Source of the DNA: Acidobacteriaceae bacterium
GTDB taxonomy: Bacteria; Acidobacteriota; Terriglobia; Terriglobales; Acidobacteriaceae
Assembly: GCA_030041515.1 (NCBI GenBank)
Contig: JASHNS010000089.1
Coordinates: 37,104-101,103 of the forward strand
Length of the DNA: 64,000 nt
Direction of reading: 5' to 3'
Positions 15,559 through 24,909 of this stretch are shown piece after piece. Position numbers and translations under genes: made by a program. Below the pieces are notes generated by a model that saw only the letters and a list, made by a program, of their open reading frames with translations, was not told where the DNA came from and made no database searches. How positions within the stretch are numbered: position 1 is the stretch's first letter; each line of letters begins with the position of its first letter.

Positions 15559-18438
15559 ATGGCTATTTCCCACATCACCGTGCGGGGCGCCCGGCAACAC
15601 AACCTGCGCGATATCGGCGTCCGCATTCCGCGGAATACCCTTACCGTAGTCACCGGGCTCTCCGGCTCTGGCAAGTCCTCGCTCGCTTTCGACACCATCT
15701 ACGCCGAGGGCCAGCGCCGCTACGTCGAAACTCTTTCCGCCTACGCCCGGCAGTTCCTCGACCAGATCGAGCGGCCCGACGTGGACTCCATCGAAGGCCT
15801 CTCGCCTGCGATTTCGATCGAACAGAAGACCACCAGCCGGAGCCCGCGTTCCACCGTCGGCACCATCACCGAGATTTACGACTACCTCCGTCTGCTTTAC
15901 GCTTCGATCGGCGTCCCGCATTGCCCCAATTGCGGCCGACAAATCTCCCGCCAATCCGCCGAGCAGATCGTCGAGCGCATCCTCGCCTTCGGGCAGGGCG
16001 AACGCGTCATTCTTTACGCGCCCGTAGTCCGCGGCAGGAAAGGTGAGTTCAAAGACCTCCTCGACAAGCTCGATCAGCAGGGGTTCCGCGCGCGTGTCGA
16101 CGGAGAAGTGCGCGACCTCTCGGAATCGCTGAACCTCGATAAGCGTAAGAATCACACTATCGAAGCCATCGTTTACCGCGCGGTGCTCAAGCCCGGCATC
16201 GAAAAGGCCCTCACCGAATCCGTTGAGCGCGCGCTGCAAATGGCCAACGGCCTCGTGCTCGTCGCCGCGCAGGGAAGCGAACAACTCTATTCTTCCTCGA
16301 TGGCCTGTCCCGACTGCGGCCTGGACGTACCCAGGCTGGAGCCGCGCAGTTTCTCCTTCAACAGCAGTTACGGCGCCTGCCCTGAATGTCACGGTCTCGG
16401 CAGCATCTACGATTTCGATCCCGCGAAAGTCATCGCCGACTGGTCGCGCCCCTTGCTCGATGGCGCGCTCGGCCCCGGCTCCGCATCGCAATACCTCATC
16501 CGGCTCATCCAACTGGCCGCGCAACGCTACAAAATCGACCTGAAGCAGCCCTTCGAGCAGCTTTCGCAAAAACATCAGGACCTTCTTCTTCATGGTCCCG
16601 GACAGGCTGAAGCTCCGCGCACCGGTTTCCACGGGATCCTGGCATATCTCCGCGATTCGCTCGACGAAGCCAAGTCCGACGCCTACCGCGAATGGATGAT
16701 GCAATACATGTCGGCTTCCGACTGCCCGGCATGCCACGGCCTCCGCCTGCGCCCGGAGTCGCTGGCTGTCAAGGTCGATGGCATGTCCATCGCCGATTTC
16801 ACCGCGCTGCCCATGGACCGCGCGCTGGCCCGAGCGGAGGCGGTCCCGTTTACCGCGCGGGAAGCGCTCGTGGCTGAGCGCCTCCGCCGCGAAATCGTCG
16901 AGCGCCTGCAATTCCTGAACGCCGTTGGCCTTGGTTATCTTTCGCTGGACCGGAATGCCGCCACGCTCTCCGGAGGCGAAGGCCAGCGGATTCGTTTGGC
17001 CACGCAAATCGGCTCGCGTCTCCGCGGCGTCCTCTACGTCCTCGACGAGCCGTCCATCGGCCTGCACCAGCGGGACAACCAGCGTTTGATCCACGCCCTC
17101 GAGTCTCTCCGCAATCTGGGCAATACCGTCCTCGTCGTCGAGCACGACGAGGAAACCATACGCCACGCCGACTACATCCTCGATCTTGGCCCTGGAGCCG
17201 GCCGTCTCGGCGGTCAGGTCGTCGCCGAAGGTCCTCCCGCGGCCATCATGAGTGCACCGGCCTCGCTCACAGGCCGGTATCTTGCCGGCGAAATCTCCAC
17301 GCTGCACCGTCTGGTCCCACGCCTGCTCACGGGCAAGTGGATCACTGTCGAAGGCGCGCGCAGCCACAACCTGCAGAATCTAACCGTGCGGTTTCCGGTT
17401 GGGGTTATGACCGTCGTCACCGGCGTCTCAGGTTCAGGCAAAAGTACGCTGGTCAACGACATTCTCTATCGTGCACTGGCCCGTGAGCTCTACGGCTCGC
17501 GCGAAGCTCCCGGCGAGCACACTCGCATCCGCGGCTTCGAGAACCTCGACAAAGCCGTCCGCATCGACCAGTCGCCCATCGGACGCACGCCGCGATCGAA
17601 TCCCGCTACGTACACCGGCGTCTTCACCGCCATCCGCGATCTCTTCGCCATGCTTCCGGAATCGCGCGAGCGAGGCTACAAGCCGGGCCGCTTTTCCTTC
17701 AACGTGCAGGGCGGCCGCTGCGAAGCCTGCCAGGGGGAAGGGCAGCGCCGCATCGAGATGAGCTTCCTTCCCGATGTCTACGTCCACTGCGAAGTCTGCA
17801 ATGGACGCAGGTACAACCAGGAAACGCTCGCTGTGAAATTCAACGGTTATTCCATCGCCGACATTCTCGATCTGACCATCGAGGATGCGCTCCCCGTCCT
17901 TGCCGACATTCCCCAGGCGCGCCAAAAACTCCAAACCCTGGTCGATGTCGGTCTTGGCTACATCCATCTTGGCCAGGCAGCCACCACGCTTTCCGGTGGC
18001 GAAGCACAGCGCATGAAGCTCGCCCGCGAGCTCTCCAAGCGCCAGACCGGCCGCACCCTTTATCTGCTCGACGAACCCACCACCGGCCTTCACTTCGACG
18101 ATGTGCGCAAGCTGCTCGAGGTTCTGCACCGGCTGACCGACCTTGGCAACACGATCATCATCATCGAGCACAACCTCGACGTCATCCGCAATGCTGACTG
18201 GCTCATCGACCTGGGTCCCGAGGGCGGGGAAGGCGGCGGCCGGGTCGTCGCCGAAGGGCCGCCTGAGCAGGTTGCCGGCGTCGCCCAGTCGTGGACTGGT
18301 AAGTATCTCCGCCGCTATTATGCGAAAGCCGGGGACGGCGAGACAATCGGGCTGGCGGGTCTTTCCTCCCGCAACGCGCGGAAATCTGCCAATCCATCCC
18401 GGTTGAAAGCCAAACCCCGAAAAGAGACGCTGCAATGA
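15559..18438 (+). CDS. uvrA: UvrABC excinuclease subunit A
   Basis: Damage-recognition ATPase of nucleotide excision repair, 959 residues, full length. It has two ABC ATPase units with Walker [13 protein letters not shown] (N-terminal) and [11 protein letters not shown], and signature motifs [12 protein letters not shown] and [12 protein letters not shown]. Zinc-module cysteine pairs are seen at CPNC, CPDC...CPEC and CEAC...CEVC. Its start [16 protein letters not shown] is typical. The stop overlaps the ATG of the CPBP protease gene (ATGA), so that gene is co-translated. A TTGACT/TAAGAT promoter lies upstream. Confidence 0.97.
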   Translation: MAISHITVRGARQHNLRDIGVRIPRNTLTVVTGLSGSGKSSLAFDTIYAEGQRRYVETLSAYARQFLDQIERPDVDSIEGLSPAISIEQKTTSRSPRSTVGTITEIYDYLRLLYASIGVPHCPNCGRQISRQSAEQIVERILAFGQGERVILYAPVVRGRKGEFKDLLDKLDQQGFRARVDGEVRDLSESLNLDKRKNHTIEAIVYRAVLKPGIEKALTESVERALQMANGLVLVAAQGSEQLYSSSMACPDCGLDVPRLEPRSFSFNSSYGACPECHGLGSIYDFDPAKVIADWSRPLLDGALGPGSASQYLIRLIQLAAQRYKIDLKQPFEQLSQKHQDLLLHGPGQAEAPRTGFHGILAYLRDSLDEAKSDAYREWMMQYMSASDCPACHGLRLRPESLAVKVDGMSIADFTALPMDRALARAEAVPFTAREALVAERLRREIVERLQFLNAVGLGYLSLDRNAATLSGGEGQRIRLATQIGSRLRGVLYVLDEPSIGLHQRDNQRLIHALESLRNLGNTVLVVEHDEETIRHADYILDLGPGAGRLGGQVVAEGPPAAIMSAPASLTGRYLAGEISTLHRLVPRLLTGKWITVEGARSHNLQNLTVRFPVGVMTVVTGVSGSGKSTLVNDILYRALARELYGSREAPGEHTRIRGFENLDKAVRIDQSPIGRTPRSNPATYTGVFTAIRDLFAMLPESRERGYKPGRFSFNVQGGRCEACQGEGQRRIEMSFLPDVYVHCEVCNGRRYNQETLAVKFNGYSIADILDLTIEDALPVLADIPQARQKLQTLVDVGLGYIHLGQAATTLSGGEAQRMKLARELSKRQTGRTLYLLDEPTTGLHFDDVRKLLEVLHRLTDLGNTIIIIEHNLDVIRNADWLIDLGPEGGEGGGRVVAEGPPEQVAGVAQSWTGKYLRRYYAKAGDGETIGLAGLSSRNARKSANPSRLKAKPRKETLQ

Positions 18439-19463
18439 CCCTGAACGAACCCACGAACCCTGAGCGTCCCGTACACCAGAATTCCGACCAGGAGGACACC
18501 AGCGCCGTACCTGATCGGGAAGTTGCGTCAGACGCCCAGTATGAAACCGGCCCAGTGTCCTCGTCTCTCTCTCAGCGTATTGAACCTGCCGAGCCCCCAC
18601 TCTATTCCTGGCCACCCGCGCAGGAGCCGCTCGTCGCGATGCAAGCCCCTGTCGCGCCGCCCCCGCCGCGGCTGCTGCCGAATATCGGCCACGCGGTCAT
18701 TTTCGGAGTTATCGCAGGCTTCACCCTGATGACCGGCGCCCTCACCACCTTTCTCACGCTGATGGCCGTCGAGCACGTCTCGCTGCACACCTTCCAGACC
18801 AGAATGGTGCGCAACGTTTCCTGGGCCATCGCCGCGCAGGCAGTTTGGTACATCGAACTCTGGGCCGTCGTCATTCTGGTCTTCAGTCTTTGGTGGGGAC
18901 GGTCGCTTTTTAAGGGTGTTAGCTGGAATGCTGTCAACGCACGCCGCTGGTTTTTTCGTCTGGCGGGCATCGGTCTCGCCACCGGCGCAGTTATCGCGCT
19001 CGCCGGCAACTTCGTTCCCATCCCCCACACCACGCCGATCCTGAAGGACATCCAGACTTCGACCACAAGCGCCTGGGTGCTGATGGTCTTCGGTATTACG
19101 CTGGCTCCCCTGACCGAAGAGCTCGCTTTCCGCGGCTTCCTCCTTCCGAGCCTCATCAACGTCTTTCGCTGGATGCAGCGCCGCCGGATGATCGGCGAAG
19201 GAGTTGTCCGCGGTTTCGGTATCCCGCTTTCGATCGTGATCACCTCTGCTGTTTTTGCCCTCGTTCATTCCGCTCAGGTCTCTCACGCCTGGGGCCCCGT
19301 GCTGCTCATCGGACTGGTGAGTGTGGTCCTGTGTATCGTTCGCCTCCGCACCAGTTCCGTTGCCGCTGGCGTCGTGGTGCACGCCTCGTACAATTTTCTG
19401 TTGTTCGCTGCGCTCCTTTACCAGACCGACTGGTTCCGTCACCTGAGCAAGCTGAAGGGCTAG
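18435..19463 (+). CDS. CPBP (CAAX/ABI) family intramembrane metalloprotease
   Basis: A 342-residue polytopic membrane protein with a Pro-rich cytosolic N-terminal tail of about 85 residues and then seven or so hydrophobic helices. The glutamate motif EELAFRGF and the downstream His motifs FALVHS and HASYNF define the CPBP family (Rce1-like). The family cleaves or processes membrane proteins and peptides. It overlaps uvrA by 4 nt and precedes the MFS gene by 14 nt. The link to DNA repair is probably only transcriptional. Confidence 0.88.
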   Translation: MTLNEPTNPERPVHQNSDQEDTSAVPDREVASDAQYETGPVSSSLSQRIEPAEPPLYSWPPAQEPLVAMQAPVAPPPPRLLPNIGHAVIFGVIAGFTLMTGALTTFLTLMAVEHVSLHTFQTRMVRNVSWAIAAQAVWYIELWAVVILVFSLWWGRSLFKGVSWNAVNARRWFFRLAGIGLATGAVIALAGNFVPIPHTTPILKDIQTSTTSAWVLMVFGITLAPLTEELAFRGFLLPSLINVFRWMQRRRMIGEGVVRGFGIPLSIVITSAVFALVHSAQVSHAWGPVLLIGLVSVVLCIVRLRTSSVAAGVVVHASYNFLLFAALLYQTDWFRHLSKLKG

Positions 19464-19477
19464 GGATAGTCGACGCG

Positions 19478-20773
19478 ATGCCGAAGCATCCCCTGAGTGG
19501 CGGGCGCGAAGCGGGTTCGTCCGCAAGGCAAAGGTCGCCGCGCTTTCGCACTGCGCGCACAGCCGGTCTGGCGCTCTTTCTGTTGGCCAGCCTCAACCTC
19601 TTCAATTTCATTGACCGTTACGTGTTGCCCGGGGTCCAGCCGCTCATCCAGCGTCAGTTCCACATCAATTTCGCGCAGGCAGGCACGCTCACCTCCGCCT
19701 TCTTCTTCACCTACATGCTCATCGCACCGCTCACCGGATGGCTCGGCGACCGGCTGCCCCGCAAGCCCCTCATCATCGCCGGCGCTTTGCTGTGGAGTGC
19801 AGCGACCCTTTCGACGGCGCTCGTCCACAGCTACACCACGCTGCTCATCCGCCACGCCATCGTCGGCATCGGCGAAGCCACCTTCTCCATCTTCGCGCCT
19901 GCCATGCTCGCCGACTTCTATCCCGAAGAAGACCGCAACCGGGTCCTTACCATCTTCTACTTCACTATCCCGGTTGGCGGTGCCCTGGGATATATCCTGG
20001 GCGGCGTTCTCGGCCAGTCTTACGGCTGGCGCGCGCCCTTTTACATCGCCGCTGGGCCTGGTGTTCTCATCGCCCTCTTCTTCTGGCTCTTTGTCCGAGA
20101 GCCCCAGCGCGGCGCTGCCGACACCCTGGCCACCACTCATGCCCGCGCCAGCTTCTCCGGCCTCTTTTTGAATCCGGCCTTCTGGTCCGCCACGCTCGGC
20201 ATGGCCATGTGGACCTTCGCCGTCGGCGGCATCTCCGCGTTCCTGCCCACGTTTTTTCAGAATATGGGCCACTTCTCGCTCGCCCACGCCGACCTGGCCA
20301 CCGGCGAAATCACCGCCGTCGACGGCCTTCTCGCCACCATTGCCGGCGGCTGGATCGCCCAGCTTTGGCTCAGACGCAATCATCGCGCCCTTTATTACGT
20401 CTCCGCATGGAGCGCCATCCTCGCCATCCCTTTCGGGGTCCTCGTCTTCTTCGGCCCCATGCGCTGGATGGTCCCCGGCGCCTGGCTCGCCGAGTTTTGC
20501 CTCTTCCTGAACACTGGCCCGCTCAACACCGCCATCGTCAATTCCGTCTCTGCGCCCATCCGCGCCACGGCCATCTCCGTCAACCTTTTTGTCATTCATC
20601 TGCTCGGCGATTTCCCTTCGCCGCACCTCATCGGTTGGGTCGGTGACCGCCGCGGCCTCAGCGCCGGCCTTGGCATCACGCTCGTCTCGCTCGCGCTCTC
20701 CGGCTTCATCCTCTTCTTCGGCGCCCGCTTCGCTCCACGCCTGCCTGATCTGGAAAATAATCTGTCATCCTGA
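19478..20773 (+). CDS. Major facilitator superfamily transporter (spinster-like)
   Basis: A 431-residue MFS transporter with about 12 hydrophobic helices. The N-terminal helix FNFIDRYVLPGVQPLI, the loop GWLGDRLPRKPLII and motif IVGIGEATFSIFAPAMLADFY are typical of the spinster-like branch, which moves lipids or small organic anions. ATG 19478 is chosen because upstream in-frame sequence overlaps the CPBP gene. It is the third gene in the uvrA operon. The substrate is unknown. Confidence 0.88.
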   Translation: MPKHPLSGGREAGSSARQRSPRFRTARTAGLALFLLASLNLFNFIDRYVLPGVQPLIQRQFHINFAQAGTLTSAFFFTYMLIAPLTGWLGDRLPRKPLIIAGALLWSAATLSTALVHSYTTLLIRHAIVGIGEATFSIFAPAMLADFYPEEDRNRVLTIFYFTIPVGGALGYILGGVLGQSYGWRAPFYIAAGPGVLIALFFWLFVREPQRGAADTLATTHARASFSGLFLNPAFWSATLGMAMWTFAVGGISAFLPTFFQNMGHFSLAHADLATGEITAVDGLLATIAGGWIAQLWLRRNHRALYYVSAWSAILAIPFGVLVFFGPMRWMVPGAWLAEFCLFLNTGPLNTAIVNSVSAPIRATAISVNLFVIHLLGDFPSPHLIGWVGDRRGLSAGLGITLVSLALSGFILFFGARFAPRLPDLENNLSS

Positions 20774-20849
20774 AAATGAACCGTCAGCAAAGTGGAGCGC
20801 GCGTTGGGCGCGGTCTACGCAGTCGAAAGACCTGCATTTCAACTCAGCC

Positions 20850-22034
20850 ATGGTTTTGCCGATCGCTTTCGCCATCCTCCTCTGGCTCCTCGCCGCCTTC
20901 TGGCTCCTCTGCGGCCTCACCGCTCTCCGCGGCCTTCGCCGCGTCCCGAGACTCCGGGACATCTCGTGGACTCCGCCCGGCGGCGAGCCGTCCCCGCGAA
21001 TCACCGTCATCATCCCCGCCCGCAACGAAGCCGCCGCCATCGAAGCCACCCTCCGCTCCCTCCTGGCTCAGACCATCCCCGTCGACATCGTCGCCGTCGA
21101 CGACCGCTCCACCGACGCGACCGGCGCCCTCATGGATCGCATCGCCGCCGAACCTCTCCCATCCGGCAAATCGCTGCGCGTCCTCCACGTTCAGCAACTT
21201 CCCGAGGGCTGGCTCGGCAAGCCCCACGCCATGGCCTTCGCCGCGCGCCATGCCACCACGCCCTGGCTGCTCTTCACGGATGCCGACGTTCTGTTCGCCC
21301 CCGACGTGCTCGGCCGCGCCCTGCGCTTCGCCGAGGAATCCCAGGCCGATCACCTGGTCCTGATGCCCACGCTGATCCTCAAATCCACGGGCGAGCGCGC
21401 CATGGCCACCTTCTTCCAGGCGCTCTCGCTGCTTTGGTGGCGTCCCTGGCGCATCGCCGACGCGCGCACCCGCGACTCCATCGGCATCGGCGCCTTCAAT
21501 CTCATCCGCTCCGAGGTCTACCGCGCCGTCGGCGGCTTCGAGGCGCAGCGCTTCCAGGTCCTCGACGACGTGCGTCTTGGCGTCGAAGTCAAGCGTGCCG
21601 GCTATTGTCAGCGCATCGTCTTCGGCAGGGACCTCATCCGCCTCCACTGGGCGCCCGGCGCGCTGGGCATGGCCCGCAACCTTACCAAGAACCTCTTCGC
21701 CGGATTCGGCTTCAACCCCGCGTTGCTGCTGGGCGCCTGCCTCGGCCTGGGGTTGATCTGCTACGCACCTCTCGCCGGGCTCTTCTTCTCCTGGCCGATG
21801 CGCATCGCCGCGCTGCTCTCGCTCGCCATGATCGCCCTCCACTATCGCCTCGCCGGCCGCTATTTCAGCGGACTCAGCACCGCCTGGGCGCTCACCCTGC
21901 CGGCCGCCGGAATTTTGGTCCTCTACGCCATGCTTCGTTCCATGATCCTCACCCTCACCCGCCGTGGCATCGTCTGGCGCGGCACCTTCTACCCCCTCGC
22001 GGCTCTGCGCCGGGAATCTCGCCCGGTGCGCTAA
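20850..22034 (+). CDS. Glycosyltransferase family 2, HpnB-like
   Basis: A 394-residue inner-membrane GT2 enzyme. An N-terminal anchor helix (MVLPIAFAILLWLLAAFWLL) is followed by the GT-A domain (VIIPARNEAAAIEATLRSLL, VDIVAVDDRSTD, LLFTDADVLF, then QxxRW-region equivalents) and several C-terminal helices. The layout matches the hopanoid-associated glycosyltransferase HpnB, and the neighbour ispG supplies isoprenoid precursors, but no other hopanoid gene is visible here. Start 20850 is set by the anchor helix. Assignment to hopanoid modification is an inference. Confidence 0.8.
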   Translation: MVLPIAFAILLWLLAAFWLLCGLTALRGLRRVPRLRDISWTPPGGEPSPRITVIIPARNEAAAIEATLRSLLAQTIPVDIVAVDDRSTDATGALMDRIAAEPLPSGKSLRVLHVQQLPEGWLGKPHAMAFAARHATTPWLLFTDADVLFAPDVLGRALRFAEESQADHLVLMPTLILKSTGERAMATFFQALSLLWWRPWRIADARTRDSIGIGAFNLIRSEVYRAVGGFEAQRFQVLDDVRLGVEVKRAGYCQRIVFGRDLIRLHWAPGALGMARNLTKNLFAGFGFNPALLLGACLGLGLICYAPLAGLFFSWPMRIAALLSLAMIALHYRLAGRYFSGLSTAWALTLPAAGILVLYAMLRSMILTLTRRGIVWRGTFYPLAALRRESRPVR

Positions 22035-22044
22035 CCTCTGTTCT

Positions 22045-22077
22045 GCGCGAAGCGCCGCCCGCTGGACGCGCAGTCCC
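22045..22077 (+). repeat. Copy 1 of 33-nt repeat flanking ispG (diverged)
   Basis: GCGCGAAGCGCCGCCCGCTG... resembles copies at 22116-22148 and 23425-23457 but differs in the middle. It contains the same GCGCGAAGCGC palindrome and CAGTCCC end. Confidence 0.5.
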
Positions 22078-22115
22078 GCCGCCACTCCGGCCGTCTGCGT
22101 TAGTTGCCCGACTTT

Positions 22116-22148
22116 GCGCGAAGCGCGGCCGCCTGAACGGCCAGTCCC
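22116..22148 (+). repeat. Copy 2 of 33-nt repeat flanking ispG
   Basis: GCGCGAAGCGCGGCCGCCTG... and ends AACGGCCAGTCCC, just upstream of ispG. It matches copy 3 (23425-23457) at 30 of 33 positions by eye. Confidence 0.65.
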
Positions 22149-22173
22149 CCTGTAAACTAGAGACGAGGCCTCT

Positions 22174-23418
22174 ATGCCGGAAATCCACCGCCGCAAGACC
22201 GTCACTGTCAACGTCGGCTCTGTCCGCGTCGGCTCCGACGCCCCCGTCGTTGTGCAGTCCATGACCAACACCGACACCACCGACGTGGCCGGCACCATCC
22301 AGCAGACCGCTGAGCTCGTCCAGGCCGGCTCGGAACTGGTCCGCGTCACCGTCAACAACGACGACGCCGCCCAAGCCGTCCCGTACATCGTCGAAGGCCT
22401 CGCGAAGCAGGGAATTCACGTCCCCATCATTGGCGACTTCCACTACAACGGCCACCTGCTGCTCAAGAAGTATCCCTCCTGCGCGCGCGCCCTCGCCAAA
22501 TACCGCATCAATCCCGGCAACTGCTCCATCGGCCGCAAGGACGACGAAAACTTCCGCACCATGATCGAGTGCGCCGTCGAGAACCAGAAGCCCGTGCGCA
22601 TCGGCGTCAACTGGGGCTCGCTCGACCAGGCTCTCCTCACCCGCCTCATGGACGAAAACTCAAAGCTCCCCGATCCCGTGCCTGCCCGCGACGTCATGCT
22701 CGAAGCCATGTGCCGGAGCGCGCTCGACTCCGCCTCCGCGGCCGAGCGCTACGGCCTCCGCCACGACCAGATCATCATCAGCGGCAAGGTCTCCGGCGTC
22801 CGCGACCTCCTCGACGTCTACACCATGCTCGCCGCCCGCTGCGACTATCCACTGCACCTGGGCCTCACTGAAGCCGGCATGGGCATGAAGGGCATCGTCG
22901 CCTCTACCGCCGGCCTCGCGCCGCTGCTGCTCCAGGGCATCGGCGACACCATCCGCGTCTCGCTCACCCCCAGGCCCGGCTCCAGCCGCACCGAAGAAGT
23001 CCTCACCGCCCAGCAGATTCTGCAGTCCCTCTCGATCCGCAGCTTCGCGCCGCAGGTCACGGCCTGCCCCGGCTGCGGGCGCACCACCAGCACCTTCTTC
23101 CAGGAGCTGGCCCAGCAAATCCAGGACTACCTCCGCACCTCCATGCCCGTCTGGCGCGCGCAATATCCCGGCGTCGAAGAGCTCAAGCTGGCCGTCATGG
23201 GCTGCGTCGTCAATGGCCCCGGCGAGTCGAAGCACGCCAACATCGGCATCTCGCTCCCCGGCACCTTCGAGGAGCCCAAAGCCCCCGTCTACGTCGATGG
23301 CCGCCTGATGACCACCCTCCGCGGCGACACCATCGTCCAGGACTTTAAGAAGATCCTGGATGACTATGTCCGCACGCGATATGGAGCCGAGAAGGAACTC
23401 GAAACCACCGTGGTTTAG
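22174..23418 (+). CDS. ispG: 4-hydroxy-3-methylbut-2-en-1-yl diphosphate synthase
   Basis: Iron-sulfur enzyme of the non-mevalonate isoprenoid pathway that converts MEcPP to HMBPP. The 414-residue protein has the N-terminal TIM-barrel motifs ([37 protein letters not shown]) and the C-terminal [4Fe-4S] ligands in ACPGCGRT and [11 protein letters not shown]. The length lies within the bacterial range. Short GCGCGAAGCGC-containing repeats lie just upstream and just downstream. Its neighbours, the HpnB-like glycosyltransferase and the enoyl-CoA hydratase, suggest lipid metabolism. Confidence 0.96.
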   Translation: MPEIHRRKTVTVNVGSVRVGSDAPVVVQSMTNTDTTDVAGTIQQTAELVQAGSELVRVTVNNDDAAQAVPYIVEGLAKQGIHVPIIGDFHYNGHLLLKKYPSCARALAKYRINPGNCSIGRKDDENFRTMIECAVENQKPVRIGVNWGSLDQALLTRLMDENSKLPDPVPARDVMLEAMCRSALDSASAAERYGLRHDQIIISGKVSGVRDLLDVYTMLAARCDYPLHLGLTEAGMGMKGIVASTAGLAPLLLQGIGDTIRVSLTPRPGSSRTEEVLTAQQILQSLSIRSFAPQVTACPGCGRTTSTFFQELAQQIQDYLRTSMPVWRAQYPGVEELKLAVMGCVVNGPGESKHANIGISLPGTFEEPKAPVYVDGRLMTTLRGDTIVQDFKKILDDYVRTRYGAEKELETTVV

Positions 23419-23424
23419 GAACCG

Positions 23425-23457
23425 GCGCGAAGCGCGGTCGCCTGAACGGCTAGTTCC
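23425..23457 (+). repeat. Copy 3 of 33-nt repeat flanking ispG
   Basis: GCGCGAAGCGCGGTCGCCTG... ending AACGGCTAGTTCC. It begins 6 nt after the ispG stop and runs over the last codons of the minus-strand enoyl-CoA hydratase, whose stop codon (23450-23452) is inside it. Confidence 0.65.
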
Positions 23458-24250
23458 ACTTCGGCTCGCGCTTCTCCAAAAACGCCGTCACGCCCTCGCG
23501 GAAATCCCCATGCCCGCGCATCTGCACGCTGGCCCGAATCGCCCCATCCACATCGTCCAGCAACCGCCGCTCCGCAAACCGGCTCAGCAGCCGCTTCGTC
23601 GCCGCCATCGCCGCGGGACTGTTCCGCGTCAGCTTCTCCGCCACCGACCGCGCCTCGCGCATCAGCTCCGGTTCCGGAACCACGCGGGTCACCAGCCCCA
23701 GCGCCGCCGCTTCCTCCGCCCCAATCAGCCGCCCCGTCAGCAGCAGATCGCGCGCCCGCTTGTCCCCAATCTGACTCCGCAAATACGCCGACACAATCGC
23801 CGGAATGAACCCGATCCGCACCTCGGTGTACCCGAACTTCGCCTCCGGCACAGCCAGCGTCAGATCGCAGATGGTCGCAATCCCCATGCCGCCCGCAATC
23901 GCCGCCCCATTCACCGCCGCAATCGTCGGCTTCGGCAGCTCGTACAGCGTCCGCAACAGTGTCGCAATCCGCTCTGCATCGGCCAGCGCCGCCTCTTCGC
24001 CGGCGCCCACGTTCGCGCGCAGAACCTCCAGGTCCAGCCCCGCGCAAAACGCCGATCCCGCGCCGGTAATCACCACCACGCGAGAGTGAGGATTCGCCCC
24101 CGCCGTCTGCAGCGCCTGCGTCAGTTCCTCGATCAATTGCGGCGTCAGGGCATTGCGCTTCTCCGGGCGGTTCAGCAGGATCGTATGTACACCCGCTTCG
24201 GTTTGCGTGTGCAGCGTCTCGTAATGGCTCACAATCAGTTCTCCGGGCAA
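23450..24250 (-). CDS. Enoyl-CoA hydratase/isomerase family protein (crotonase)
   Basis: A 266-residue crotonase-fold enzyme expected to act on acyl-CoA thioesters. The CoA-binding and oxyanion segments LNRPEKRNALTPQL, GAGSAFCAGLDL and KPTIAAVNGAAIAGGMGIATICDL are intact, and the C-terminal part (LGLVTRVVPEPELM...) is normal. Of the two glutamates of classical hydratases, one sits in the region RIGF (usual EVxxG/PEx), so a methylglutaconyl-CoA hydratase-like role is possible. The stop lies within a repeat copy. No adjacent beta-oxidation genes are present. Confidence 0.88.
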   Translation of the reverse strand: MPGELIVSHYETLHTQTEAGVHTILLNRPEKRNALTPQLIEELTQALQTAGANPHSRVVVITGAGSAFCAGLDLEVLRANVGAGEEAALADAERIATLLRTLYELPKPTIAAVNGAAIAGGMGIATICDLTLAVPEAKFGYTEVRIGFIPAIVSAYLRSQIGDKRARDLLLTGRLIGAEEAAALGLVTRVVPEPELMREARSVAEKLTRNSPAAMAATKRLLSRFAERRLLDDVDGAIRASVQMRGHGDFREGVTAFLEKREPKWN

Positions 24251-24289
24251 ACGTTCCAGCTTACGGCATTTTGAGTCCGGGAAAAAGAT

Positions 24290-24892
24290 TTACCTGCACT
24301 GCGTCACCAGCGCCCACGCGACAATCGTATCGCCGTGGCGTCCCGACGACCGTTCCACCTCCGCATTGGCTTCGGCTTCCAGCTCGTGGGAGTCCAGATG
24401 GAGTTCGCAACCGGCAACCTCCTCGTCGCTCGCTCCCTCGAAGCACAATTCACAGACTCCCAGCCCATCTTCCGTACGCAGCGGCAGACCGAATACCCGG
24501 CAGGTGATCGGCCGTTCATTGTAGAGATCGCACATCCCCGTCTGCGGATCCAGCACCGGACACGGCTCATCGTTGGCGAAGCTCTCGAACTCCTCGCCGC
24601 GACCGGGATCCAGGATCCCGGTGCGTGCATCTCCTGGGAAATTGGTTCCCAGGCGCGCCACGGCTTGCCGTGCCCGCTCGAGCACGGCCCGCGCGCGCTG
24701 AGGGTCACTCTCTGCGAGCGCCTCCAGCCCGGCGCGCAGCCGTTCCGCATCCAGTTGCGATATCGCAAACACGCCGATGCAGCATTGCGTGCAGCCTGGC
24801 GCGCACTTTACCCACGCGCCGGCGCGCCCAGTTGCTTCGGCAGCCGCTGCATTCACAATCTGTACCAGGCGTCGATCGCTCGCAGGGATCAC
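24290..24892 (-). CDS. YkgJ-type Cys-cluster protein
   Basis: A 200-residue protein with an N-terminal CAPGCTQCC motif (about residues 30-38) and further cysteines in CPVLDPQTGMCDLYNERPITC and VCELCF, the arrangement of the YkgJ/FliB zinc- or iron-chelating family. It probably binds a metal or Fe-S cluster in the cytosol. It follows the TonB-dependent receptor gene on the same strand after 17 nt, so it may belong to that operon. The biochemical role is unknown. Confidence 0.8.
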   Translation of the reverse strand: MIPASDRRLVQIVNAAAAEATGRAGAWVKCAPGCTQCCIGVFAISQLDAERLRAGLEALAESDPQRARAVLERARQAVARLGTNFPGDARTGILDPGRGEEFESFANDEPCPVLDPQTGMCDLYNERPITCRVFGLPLRTEDGLGVCELCFEGASDEEVAGCELHLDSHELEAEANAEVERSSGRHGDTIVAWALVTQCR

Positions 24893-24909
24893 AACGTCAG
24901 CATAGTCTT

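Noticed and set aside
15472..17367. 631-codon antisense frame opposite uvrA
   Set aside because: Mirror of the uvrA reading frame; composition without motif.
20844..22388. 514-codon antisense frame opposite the glycosyltransferase
   Set aside because: It spans gene ends and repeat copies and is Gly/Glu-rich without any motif, as typical for antisense of GC-rich coding DNA.
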